From Phycisphaeraceae bacterium (GTDB lineage Bacteria > Planctomycetota > Phycisphaerae > Phycisphaerales > Phycisphaeraceae), in assembly GCA_020831765.1 (NCBI GenBank), contig JAFIFY010000080.1, positions 1 through 38,266 on the forward strand: DNA of 38,266 bases, in the 5' to 3' direction. The notes beneath the pieces are model-generated. The model ran no database searches. It saw only the letters and a list, made by a program, of their open reading frames with translations, and had not been told where the DNA came from. Below, piece after piece: positions 27,571-34,651 of the stretch; within the stretch, counting starts at the first letter, position 1, and every line of letters begins with the position of its first letter. The position numbers and the translations under genes were made by a program.

Positions 27571-28257
27571 TCATTCCAGGCCAAGCTGCCGCCGAATCCG
27601 GGCACGCAGCCGGGCAAGTGCCGGCTCATCGGACCCGGCCAACTCGCGCTCAAGCCGGAGCACATCGCGGTAACGGTCCAGGGGCGCGGCGACCGGCAGC
27701 GGTTCGATCCGGCAACCGGCAAATCCCCCGCGCATCATTAATTGATCGTACACCTTTTCCCCCTGCCAGTCGATCGCCTCGAACACGGCCGGCGGGTATT
27801 GCGATGCGCCCAGCAGCCACAAACCACCGTCCGATGTCGGGCCGGCCAGAAGCGAATTCGGCTCCAACTCCGCATCGCGTACGGCCTTGATGCTCGACAG
27901 GTCGAACGCCGGAAATCCGCCCATGACCAGCAGCACCGGCCCGGGAGGCAGGGCACGCCAGAACTCGGCAAGGCGACCGGCCGCGGGCCGCCGCCCCTGG
28001 TCCATCCACTGCCAGTCGCCGACTTCCGCGTGAAGCTCCGATAACTCCAACGCCGCGCTCATGTCATCAAGCGCCAGGATGAGCTGATGGCCCCGCTCGA
28101 CATCGAACACCCGGCTCAGTCGCTCCAGGGCACAAAGCAGGCAGGCCGTGTAAAGACCGGCCGACCGCTGAGGCGAAAGGTGATCGGCCATCGCGGTCAG
28201 AACACGCCCGGGCAACGGGGTCTGCGCCCAGAGTATGATCGTCCATGACTGCGCCAT
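27571..28257 (-). CDS. DUF2064 (TIGR04282-like) protein with degenerate active site
   Basis: The protein has 228 aa from ATG 28257, which follows GAGG; a longer frame to 28368 lacks a site. The family is a small GT-A-fold nucleotidyl/glycosyl transferase group related to CofC and found in arsenosugar-type pathways. Recognisable parts are ILWAQTPLPGRV, the helix GLYTACLLCALERL and GPTSDGGLWLLGAS. The usual PVPGKVKTRL loses its KTRL, and the usual GSDCP metal-binding segment reads MGGFPAFDLSS. These losses suggest altered or lost catalysis. Genes of unknown link (a receiver protein, then metal transport) follow on the same strand. Confidence 0.7.
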   Translation of the reverse strand: MAQSWTIILWAQTPLPGRVLTAMADHLSPQRSAGLYTACLLCALERLSRVFDVERGHQLILALDDMSAALELSELHAEVGDWQWMDQGRRPAAGRLAEFWRALPPGPVLLVMGGFPAFDLSSIKAVRDAELEPNSLLAGPTSDGGLWLLGASQYPPAVFEAIDWQGEKVYDQLMMRGGFAGCRIEPLPVAAPLDRYRDVLRLERELAGSDEPALARLRARIRRQLGLE

Positions 28258-28516
28258 CGTGTCCGCCTCGCCGCATATCCGGCCGCCCACATTCATCCGA
28301 CGGCCCGAGCCGGCCAAGCATACCGGGCCGCACCAGGCCCCGGAAAATCCCGAATCAATGACCGGCAATCAAACCGAGTCCGCGTTCGCTGTTCCCCTTG
28401 GCCGAACCTTTATAAAGTTCATTTCCTGACGCCTTGGGTAATTTCATGCTCCGCAAAGTTTCGGCGACGCGAAACATGGTAACGCAAAACGCAAACGCAC
28501 ATTGGAGTCTTCCCTC
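28258..28516. other. Divergent intergenic region before the polysaccharide lyase
   Basis: This region separates a minus-strand gene from the plus-strand lyase. It contains a perfect 6-bp dyad, GTTTCG (28458-28463) and CGAAAC (28470-28475) around a 6-base centre, placed about 40 bases before the lyase ATG. This resembles an operator for a sugar-responsive regulator but none is encoded nearby. TATAAA-like sequence near 28410 could be a -10 box but no matching -35 is convincing. Confidence 0.4.
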
Positions 28517-30472
28517 ATGAGCACCCCGACTTTGGTCCGATCATTCCGCATATTGCTCGCCATCGCTCTCGTCCAGGCGATGATTCTCTTCGTCGCTCCC
28601 GCCGCGCCGGTTCATGCCGAAAATACGCCGATTCCCATGCCCATCGCGGACTGGGAGCCGGTCAAGCCCGGTGAGCATCCGCGGCTTCTCTTCCGCAAGT
28701 CCGACATCCCCACGCTGCGCGCCCGTGCCCAGACCGAAACGGGACAAGCCATCATCGCCCGGTTAAAGGAAACGCTCGGCGGCGGCGAGGCGATGCCCAC
28801 GCTCTTTAGCGACCATCGGCCGTTGCGGTATGGCGATGGCGACAACCAGCGACGCCCCGTCGGCACGTTCACGACCTGGCACGCCTCGGGATTCGGCTTC
28901 CTCTACATCCTCACCGGCGAACAGAAGTATGCCGACCTGGCGCGGCAATGCCTCGAAAAAGTCTTCGAAGGTCAGGTCGATCGAGACCCGCGCTACAACT
29001 ACGAGCGCACCGGCGGCGAGATACGCGTGGGACCGATGCTGGCGGCGATCGCCTATGCCTACGATTTCTGCTACGACGCATGGCCCGAGGATTTTCGGCG
29101 CAAGGTCGCGAACAAAATTCTGCAATACGAAACCATCCAGGCCACCACGACCAAACGCCTGACCACGGAGATGATCGTCCGCACGCCCCGACACCATCCG
29201 GCCAACAACCACTGGGGCAGTCAGGTCGGCGGCATGGGCATCGCCCTGTTGGCCATCAAGGATGATCCGGGCGTCGATCACCGGCTGATCAACGAGTATC
29301 TGGAAATCATCGAGCGGAACGCGGTTCTTCAGTTGACCCAGGGCTTTGGCGAAGGCGGCTGGCATTCCGAGGGAACGCATCCCGGACGCATCCCCGCGAC
29401 CACCGGATTTCTCGAATTCCTCCATGTCGCCCGCGTCGCGTGGGGCAAGGATTTCGTCTCGCCCTCGGTCAACGCCCAATGGATGACGCTGCGATGGCTG
29501 ATGGAGATTGTGCCTTCGGGTGAAACCATTCGAGGCGGCGGCCGCACCGCGCGCGTCGTTCCCAGCCGGCCGTTGATTCCTCATCGCGGCGACTACGGCG
29601 ATGACAATCTCTACGCCCGATCGCCGATGCTCTCACACGGTGGCGAGTTCGCCCACGGACTGGGCGCTGTGCCCGACCAATACAAGCCCGCCATGCTCTG
29701 GGTCTGGAACCAGTTCGTCGAGGGCGAAGGCAACCCTCGCCCCTTCGATACCCACGCCTATCCCCACCGCGCGATCCATGCCTTCGTTCACTGGCCGATC
29801 GGTGTCGAGCCGGTCAATCCCGAACAGGTACTGCCCCGTGTCGTCGAGGACCGATCCAAGGGCTACTACATCTTCCGCAATCGCTGGCAGGACAAGAACG
29901 ATGCGGTCGTCACCGCCCTGCTCGGCAACGCCCAGCACCGCGGTTTCAAGCACGTATCCGGCGGCGATGTGATCATCGTCGCTGAAGGCATTCGCCTGCG
30001 AGGCGGGCGAGGCATCGCCGGTCTGGGCGGATTCCGCAGCGCCCGGCTCGTCCATTTCCAGGGCTACGAAGACGGCTCGGGCATCCTCACCGCGACCAAC
30101 CACAACGAGGAACAGCCTCGCTCACTGGCGGTTGATTTCTCGGGCCGATCGGGAGCGCCGGTGGTGGTCGCCCTGGCGACGCACGGCGAGCGCGACATCG
30201 ACCCCGAGGGGCTCAGACGAACCGGACATGATGGGGCATTCAGCCAGGGGCATCGGCTTCGACTGGGCGAGTACACGGTCGTGCTGGTGACCATCCAGCG
30301 CGGCGATGCCCCGGAAGTGACGCTCCAGGGCGACCGAATCCGCATCGGCGGCCAGACCCTGAGGATGGATGGCCCCAATCTCGTCCTGGAGCACACCGCA
30401 AGAGCCGTCCAGCCCCATCACGAGACTTTCCAGCCCGAAGCGCCTCGCCCGTTCTCCGTCGCCAGACCGTAG
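28517..30472 (+). CDS. Secreted heparinase II/III-like polysaccharide lyase
   Basis: The protein has 651 aa from ATG 28517, preceded by TTGGAG. A signal peptide ends at about residue 34 (PVHA|E). The mature protein starts with HPRLLFRKSDIPTLRARAQ, which is typical of heparinase II/III and alginate-lyase-like enzymes. An alpha/alpha-toroid follows, with HPANNHWGSQVGGMGIALLA at about residues 230-249, and then a beta-sandwich domain from about residue 445 (GYYIFRNRWQDKNDAVV). Such enzymes cleave uronate-containing glycans by beta-elimination outside the cytoplasm. The substrate cannot be named from sequence. No sulfatase or transporter sits beside it, so it is not in a full glycan-use cluster. 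Confidence 0.8.
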   Translation: MSTPTLVRSFRILLAIALVQAMILFVAPAAPVHAENTPIPMPIADWEPVKPGEHPRLLFRKSDIPTLRARAQTETGQAIIARLKETLGGGEAMPTLFSDHRPLRYGDGDNQRRPVGTFTTWHASGFGFLYILTGEQKYADLARQCLEKVFEGQVDRDPRYNYERTGGEIRVGPMLAAIAYAYDFCYDAWPEDFRRKVANKILQYETIQATTTKRLTTEMIVRTPRHHPANNHWGSQVGGMGIALLAIKDDPGVDHRLINEYLEIIERNAVLQLTQGFGEGGWHSEGTHPGRIPATTGFLEFLHVARVAWGKDFVSPSVNAQWMTLRWLMEIVPSGETIRGGGRTARVVPSRPLIPHRGDYGDDNLYARSPMLSHGGEFAHGLGAVPDQYKPAMLWVWNQFVEGEGNPRPFDTHAYPHRAIHAFVHWPIGVEPVNPEQVLPRVVEDRSKGYYIFRNRWQDKNDAVVTALLGNAQHRGFKHVSGGDVIIVAEGIRLRGGRGIAGLGGFRSARLVHFQGYEDGSGILTATNHNEEQPRSLAVDFSGRSGAPVVVALATHGERDIDPEGLRRTGHDGAFSQGHRLRLGEYTVVLVTIQRGDAPEVTLQGDRIRIGGQTLRMDGPNLVLEHTARAVQPHHETFQPEAPRPFSVARP

Positions 30473-30487
30473 ATCACGCCGCACGGT

Positions 30488-31045
30488 TCAATCCGGCCGC
30501 AATTGACGCATCGCCCAGGGCGGGAGCAACCACTGAAGCGTCGCGGGGTGCTCCGGACCGTGCGGCCCGATGATTCCATTGGTGTTCAGGTGGATGCACG
30601 CGCCTTTTTTCAGGTCGATCATCCAGTCTTGACGCTCCGGGCGAAGCAGTCGGCCGGCCAGCAAGCCCATCTGTGGCTGATGACCGGTCAGGACCAGGGC
30701 CTCATATTCAGCGCCTTCGGTCGCCAGCCAGTGCCAGGTGGCGCGAGGCAAATCATCGGCCAGGGTGTCCAGCGAATTCACCCGCCCGCCCATGACCGAT
30801 GCGAGAATCTCGGCCGTATCCCAGGCACGTACCTTCGGCGAGCTGAAGATCGCCGGGCGCGTGGCGTGAACATCGCCGGGCGATTGGCCGCGCAGTTCGC
30901 GCATGGCCCGGTCGATCATGGCCGCCAGGCCCACCGCCGCTTTCTCAAACCGCTGCCGACCTCGTGCGGAAAGCGGACGCGATCCATCGGTACCGTCCGG
31001 GCCGAAGTCCTCAGCAATGCCGTGTCGAAGTAGAAACAGAAGCAT
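30488..31045 (-). CDS. sixA: Phosphohistidine phosphatase, SixA-like
   Basis: The 185-aa histidine-phosphatase-superfamily protein has the catalytic RHG at residues 7-9, Arg73 in SSPKVRAWDTAEI and the second catalytic His122 in TGHQPQ. SixA-type proteins remove phosphate from phosphohistidine of signalling or phosphotransferase proteins. GAGGGTG precedes the ATG. It is convergent with the lyase gene, separated by 15 bases only. The proteins it acts on are not encoded next to it. A general histidine phosphatase role is certain in broad terms; SixA itself is the best guess. Confidence 0.85.
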   Translation of the reverse strand: MLLFLLRHGIAEDFGPDGTDGSRPLSARGRQRFEKAAVGLAAMIDRAMRELRGQSPGDVHATRPAIFSSPKVRAWDTAEILASVMGGRVNSLDTLADDLPRATWHWLATEGAEYEALVLTGHQPQMGLLAGRLLRPERQDWMIDLKKGACIHLNTNGIIGPHGPEHPATLQWLLPPWAMRQLRPD

Positions 31046-31096
31046 GAATCACACCCTCAGGAGGTTGCCAGAAACCAAGCGGGATCAACCAAGCGG

Positions 31097-31531
31097 TCAG
31101 GATGGCGGACGGTCTGTATCCATCGACGCCGGCGGTTGGTTCGTCTCGGGCCGCCCGCCCCCGGAAGCCCCCGCCCCCGGACCGGCACTCCCAGGACTCG
31201 TTACCCCCGGATCGGCGACCGCCGGATCGATCTCTCGAAGATAAACCCAACTGAACAAGCCCGTATCGTGGCCATCGGAAAACCGGATTCGGATCGCGTA
31301 ATTGCCCACCAGTTCGGCATCCACCGCCCGAAGCGGTTCGCCGGATGAAGCCGAAGCCGGCAGCACCGTCAGCGGATTTCGCTCCATCGATTCGCGAAGT
31401 GTCCTGGCATCGGCCGAAGGCGACATCCGACGAAGCAGTTTGATCGGATAGAAGCTTTCGGTGCCATCGTGCCAGACCACCGAAAGCCCCTTTTCCTTGT
31501 CAAGGTGAAGATGCTTGGGCTGTGGGGCCAT
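31097..31531 (-). CDS. DUF971 protein lacking the usual cysteines
   Basis: The protein has 144 aa from ATG 31531 (MAPQPKHLHLD). The domain ends with VGNYAIRIRFSDGHDTGLFSW, the DUF971 hallmark, and begins with LHLDKEKGLSVVWHDGTES. DUF971 occurs in gamma-butyrobetaine hydroxylase N-termini and near iron-sulfur cluster carrier genes, where a CPCA-type Cys motif is common. Here that position reads MSPSADAR, with no cysteine. A Gly/Pro/Ala-rich tail follows. The gene lies 40 bases after the PEGA gene on the same strand and 51 bases before sixA. A role in iron-sulfur work is thus doubtful. Confidence 0.75.
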   Translation of the reverse strand: MAPQPKHLHLDKEKGLSVVWHDGTESFYPIKLLRRMSPSADARTLRESMERNPLTVLPASASSGEPLRAVDAELVGNYAIRIRFSDGHDTGLFSWVYLREIDPAVADPGVTSPGSAGPGAGASGGGRPETNQPPASMDTDRPPS

Positions 31532-31571
31532 TGTGTGTGTCGGGTGGCTGGCCGAGATGCCCGGCCCGCGC

Positions 31572-32204
31572 TCAATCCTCGGTTTCGCGTTCCACCTCGC
31601 CCGGGGCTGGCTCCCGCACAGCCTCACGGGCTTGGGCATGCCCGGCCGGATCCGGAAGCGTTTGCAGGAGAAGCGCCCTCATCTGCTCAGCGCGATCGAT
31701 CAGCAGTTCCTCATCCTCGGGGCCGGCGCGCGGCAGCGTGAAGTGCCACGCCTGCCGACTGTGTTTTCTGCCCGGCGTCACCTCAGCGATCAGGTCCAGA
31801 CCGATGATGTCCCAGACCGGTGTGCTTGTCGAGGCCTCCACCCACAGCGGGTGATAACGCAGCAGATACTCCGTCTGTTCTTCACCGTCGCCCCGCTGAT
31901 GCACCTGCCCGGCATCGACCAGTTCCTGAAGCTCGGTTTCGCTCACGCCAAACTCGCCCAGCGCCACATCGCGCCCGACCCACCGCCCCTCATGGGTCAG
32001 CCGCACATCGTAAACCCCGTAGTGGGTAAAGCCGATGGTCAGCGGCGTACGGCCGACTTCCTGGTCATTCAGATGGACCAGCGCGCCCGATGGCTCGCTG
32101 GTGATGGTGATCGTTCGCCGAACACAGCCGCCAAGCCCACCGGCCACCGTCAGCAACGATCCAAGTAGCGCCAAACACAGACCATGGGAGCCAAATCCGC
32201 TCAT
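31572..32204 (-). CDS. PEGA-domain lipoprotein
   Basis: The protein has 210 aa. The N-terminal hydrophobic stretch ends at a lipobox, GLGGC (Cys27). A PEGA domain follows at about residues 31-72, with TITSEPSGALVHLNDQEVG and RTPLTIGFTHYG. PEGA domains are small extracytoplasmic beta modules often in surface proteins. The rest has no known motif and the C-terminus is charged. An extended -10 (TGGTAAAAT) lies just upstream, so the mRNA may start at the ATG itself. It heads a minus-strand trio with DUF971 and sixA. Confidence 0.85.
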   Translation of the reverse strand: MSGFGSHGLCLALLGSLLTVAGGLGGCVRRTITITSEPSGALVHLNDQEVGRTPLTIGFTHYGVYDVRLTHEGRWVGRDVALGEFGVSETELQELVDAGQVHQRGDGEEQTEYLLRYHPLWVEASTSTPVWDIIGLDLIAEVTPGRKHSRQAWHFTLPRAGPEDEELLIDRAEQMRALLLQTLPDPAGHAQAREAVREPAPGEVERETED

Positions 32205-32210
32205 TCCCGG

Positions 32211-32219
32211 ATTTTACCA
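32211..32219 (-). promoter_or_regulatory. Extended -10 of the PEGA gene
   Basis: On the minus strand, TGG TAAAAT (32219-32211) is followed by seven bases to the ATG at 32204, so +1 would fall at the start codon. No good -35 is seen, which extended -10 promoters can lack. Confidence 0.35.
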
Positions 32220-32353
32220 GTTCGCCCCATCGGACGCGCCCACCCAGAAAACCGGGCGTGCATCAGTCCCGGCGTGGGTCGAGGTACCATGGGGATGCGG
32301 GTGGACCGGGCGGCTGGCGGACTTTCGACGGCCGAAACTTGGCGGGCAGGCTG

Positions 32354-32381
32354 TTGACTTTTCCGATGCCCTGCCGATAAT
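32354..32381 (+). promoter_or_regulatory. Near-consensus promoter of the ilvB leader region
   Basis: TTGACT (32354-32359), a 16-base spacer, and GATAAT (32376-32381) match the sigma-70 consensus at five of six positions each. Predicted start is near A32388, one base before the ATG of the leader peptide at 32389. Confidence 0.7.
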
Positions 32382-32388
32382 TAGATCA

Positions 32389-32469
32389 ATGATCTCGATC
32401 ATGATCGCCATTCTGGTTCTATTGCTCGCCCTACCCAGGGTGCGGGCGATCACGGTCGCCGTTAGCTGA
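32389..32469 (+). CDS. Branched-chain amino acid leader peptide of ilvB
   Basis: The frame has 26 codons plus TGA (32467-32469). Five Ile, five Leu and four Val make up 14 of 26 residues; in codons 2-15 alone, ten of fourteen are Ile, Leu or Val (MISIMIAILV, then LLLAL). This is the composition of attenuator leader peptides such as ivbL in E. coli. It lies between a strong promoter and ilvB, with no Shine-Dalgarno because the predicted mRNA starts at or one base before the ATG. The end of the frame (codons 17-20) carries one strand of a stem that can pair just past the stop codon. A chance hydrophobic peptide or signal-like sequence is the alternative; position and pairing favour a leader. 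Confidence 0.6.
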   Translation: MISIMIAILVLLLALPRVRAITVAVS

Positions 32470-32538
32470 GCGGTCGACCCGCACCACCTCTGAACAGACA
32501 TCCGCTCATCGGCCGCGCACAGGTGTGCGTCAACCGAT
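32439..32538 (+). promoter_or_regulatory. Candidate attenuator: mutually exclusive RNA stems before ilvB
   Basis: Segment 1 (GGTGCGGG, 32439-32446, inside the leader gene) pairs perfectly with segment 2 (CCCGCACC, 32478-32485). Segment 2 can alternatively pair, as CGCAC-c-ACCT (32480-32489), with segment 3 (AGGTGTGCG, 32521-32529) with one bulged C. Segment 3 can instead join a local hairpin: ATCGG (32508-32512) with CCGAT (32534-32538) and CGCAC (32516-32520) with GTGCG (32525-32529). A ribosome stalled on the Ile/Leu/Val codons would cover segment 1 and favour the 2:3 pairing. No U-tract follows the last hairpin, so the output may be Rho action or a translation effect. A second long-range pair, GCTGAGC (32553-32559) and GCTCAGC (32632-32638), lies further down. 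Confidence 0.5.
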
Positions 32539-32783
32539 CCGGCAAAACAAATGCTGAGCCCGGTGAAAAGGTAAACTTACTGCCCTTCGGCTTGGTCCGA
32601 ACGGGGCGGCCGATCGTGAAAACCGCCGATCGCTCAGCCAGCCCGTGCGTCATTCATAGCTTTTAGAATCATTGCTGAACTTGACAAGAGCCTGATCACC
32701 GGACCGCATGGTCGCCAGATGGCGCCGCGGAAGCACACCCGGAAGGACCAGACCCCAGCCAGCCGAGAAGGAAATCCCGCAAG

Positions 32784-34565
32784 ATGAAACTCCAATCCCG
32801 CGACTTGAACGTACACAACATCGCCACCGATGCCGGCCCCGAGACCGACCGATATGTCGGCATGACCGGCGCTCAGATTTTCCATGAGATGATGCGCGAG
32901 CATGAGGTCAAAACCATGTTCGGCTATCCCGGCGGGGCCATCCTCCCGGTGTTCGATGCCATCCACGAATCGAAATACTTCAACTTCATCCTCACCCGCC
33001 ACGAGCAGGGCGCGGGCCACATGGCCGAGGGCTATGCCCGGGCGTGCGGCAAGCCGGGCGTCGTGCTGGTGACCAGCGGCCCGGGGGCCACCAACACCGT
33101 GACGGCCCTGCAGGATGCCCTGATGGACGGCACGCCCCTGATCGTGTTCGCCGGACAGGTGGCGACCTGGGCCATCGGCACCGACGCCTTTCAGGAGGCC
33201 GACGTCACCGGCATCACCCGCCCGTGTACCAAGTGGAACACCCTGGTCAAGCGTGTGGAAGACCTGCCCAAGGCGATCAACCATGCGTTTCTGATCGCGA
33301 CCAGCGGGCGGCCCGGGCCGGTGCTGGTGGACCTGCCCAAGGATGTGACCGCTTCGATTCTGCGTAACCCGGTTCCGGCCAGCACCCAACTGCCCGGTTA
33401 TCACGTCCGCGAGCTTGGCACCTCAAGCGAGATCGAGCGCGCCGCGGAGATGATCAACCGTGCCCAGCGCCCGGTCTTCTACGTCGGCCAGGGGGCGATT
33501 CTCTCGGGAGCTTCGGAGGTGCTTCGGGCCTGTGCCCAGAAGGCCAATATCCCGGTGACCACCACGCTTCAGGGCCTGGGCGCGTTCGATGAGCTCTCGC
33601 CACTGAGCCTGCACATGCTGGGCATGCACGGTTCGGCCTATGCCAACTGGGCCATGCACCACAGCGATTGCATCGTCTCGATCGGTGCCCGCTTCGATGA
33701 CCGGGTAACCGGCGATGTGAAGAAGTTCGCCCCGGCGGCCAGACAGGCCGAGCGCGAGGGGCGAGGCGGGTTGATCCACTTCGATATCGCCCCGGAGAAT
33801 ATCTCCAAGGCCGTGCCCGTGACCATCGGCGTCGAGGGCGATGCGCGGCGGAACCTCGAATTGCTCCTGCCCATGCTCGAGCCGCGCAAGCGCGAGGAAT
33901 GGCTCGCCCAGATCAGCAAGTGGAAGTCGGACCATCCCTTCCGATACAAGGACGATGAACGCCCCTACCACTTGAAACCGCAGGCGGTCATGGAGGAGAT
34001 CAATCGCCAGACCGGCGGCGATGCGATCATCGTGACCGGTGTGGGCCAGCATCAGATGTGGGCCGCGCAGTTCTTCCGCTACCGGCACCCGAGACAGTGG
34101 ATTACTTCAGGCGGCCTGGGCACGATGGGATACGGTGTACCGGCATCGATCGGCGCGAAACTGGCCCAGCCCGACAAGCAGGTGATCAATATCGATGGCG
34201 ATGGTTCCTTCCAGATGACCTGCATGGAGATGGCCACCGCCGCGCAGCACAATATCGCGGCCAAGTGCGTGATCCTGAATAACGACTTCCAGGGCATGGT
34301 CAAGCAGTGGCAGGATCTGTTCTACCAGGAGCGATACAGCCACACCGAAATGCACAACCCGGATTTCGTCAAGCTCGCCGAGGCGTTGCACGTCAAGGGC
34401 ATTCGTTGCGCCTCGAAGGCCGAACTGCCCGGCGCGGTCGAGCAGATGCTGGCCCACGATGGCCCGGTGATCCTCGAAGCGCTGGTCGAAAAGCACGAGC
34501 ACGTCTACCCCATGATCCCCGCGGGCAAGAGCGTGGATGACATGGTGCTGGGCAATTTCGATTGA
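32784..34565 (+). CDS. ilvB: Acetolactate synthase large subunit (fungal-like)
   Basis: The 593-aa ThDP enzyme condenses pyruvate to acetolactate (or with 2-ketobutyrate) at the start of Val, Leu and Ile synthesis. AAGGAA precedes the ATG. Catalytic Glu74 is in RHEQGAGHMAEGYA. The cofactor motif is GDGSFQMT with NN before the FQGMVKQW segment (Trp509). Several stretches resemble fungal Ilv2 (GRGGLIHFDIAPENISK, CTKWN, GVGQHQMWAAQ) more than E. coli IlvI, as recalled. Position 127 is Ala in GQVA, which also occurs in E. coli IlvI. No ilvN regulatory subunit is next to it. Transcription is likely controlled by the upstream leader. Confidence 0.96.
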   Translation: MKLQSRDLNVHNIATDAGPETDRYVGMTGAQIFHEMMREHEVKTMFGYPGGAILPVFDAIHESKYFNFILTRHEQGAGHMAEGYARACGKPGVVLVTSGPGATNTVTALQDALMDGTPLIVFAGQVATWAIGTDAFQEADVTGITRPCTKWNTLVKRVEDLPKAINHAFLIATSGRPGPVLVDLPKDVTASILRNPVPASTQLPGYHVRELGTSSEIERAAEMINRAQRPVFYVGQGAILSGASEVLRACAQKANIPVTTTLQGLGAFDELSPLSLHMLGMHGSAYANWAMHHSDCIVSIGARFDDRVTGDVKKFAPAARQAEREGRGGLIHFDIAPENISKAVPVTIGVEGDARRNLELLLPMLEPRKREEWLAQISKWKSDHPFRYKDDERPYHLKPQAVMEEINRQTGGDAIIVTGVGQHQMWAAQFFRYRHPRQWITSGGLGTMGYGVPASIGAKLAQPDKQVINIDGDGSFQMTCMEMATAAQHNIAAKCVILNNDFQGMVKQWQDLFYQERYSHTEMHNPDFVKLAEALHVKGIRCASKAELPGAVEQMLAHDGPVILEALVEKHEHVYPMIPAGKSVDDMVLGNFD

Positions 34566-34591
34566 TCGGACGCAACCGCAAGATCAACGAC

Positions 34592-34626
34592 AACGCCGAC
34601 CCTCGATGGGTCGGCGTTGCTGTTTT
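34592..34626 (+). terminator. Rho-independent terminator after ilvB
   Basis: AACGCCGACCC (34592-34602), loop TCGAT, GGGTCGGCGTT (34608-34618), then GCTGTTTT. An 11-bp perfect stem 26 bases after the stop makes termination very likely. Confidence 0.88.
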
Positions 34627-34651
34627 GTGAATTGGCGGGCAAAGCGGAGCC

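Noticed and set aside
32534-32560. Intrinsic terminator as the output of the ilvB attenuator
   Set aside because: The hairpin ending at 32538 is followed by CCGGCAAAACAAATG and not by a U-tract, so a classic terminator is not supported.
33162-33166. Ala127 in GQVA of acetolactate synthase as a herbicide-resistance substitution
   Set aside because: The position matches the plant Pro197 site, but E. coli IlvI also has Ala there as recalled, so it is an ordinary natural variant.
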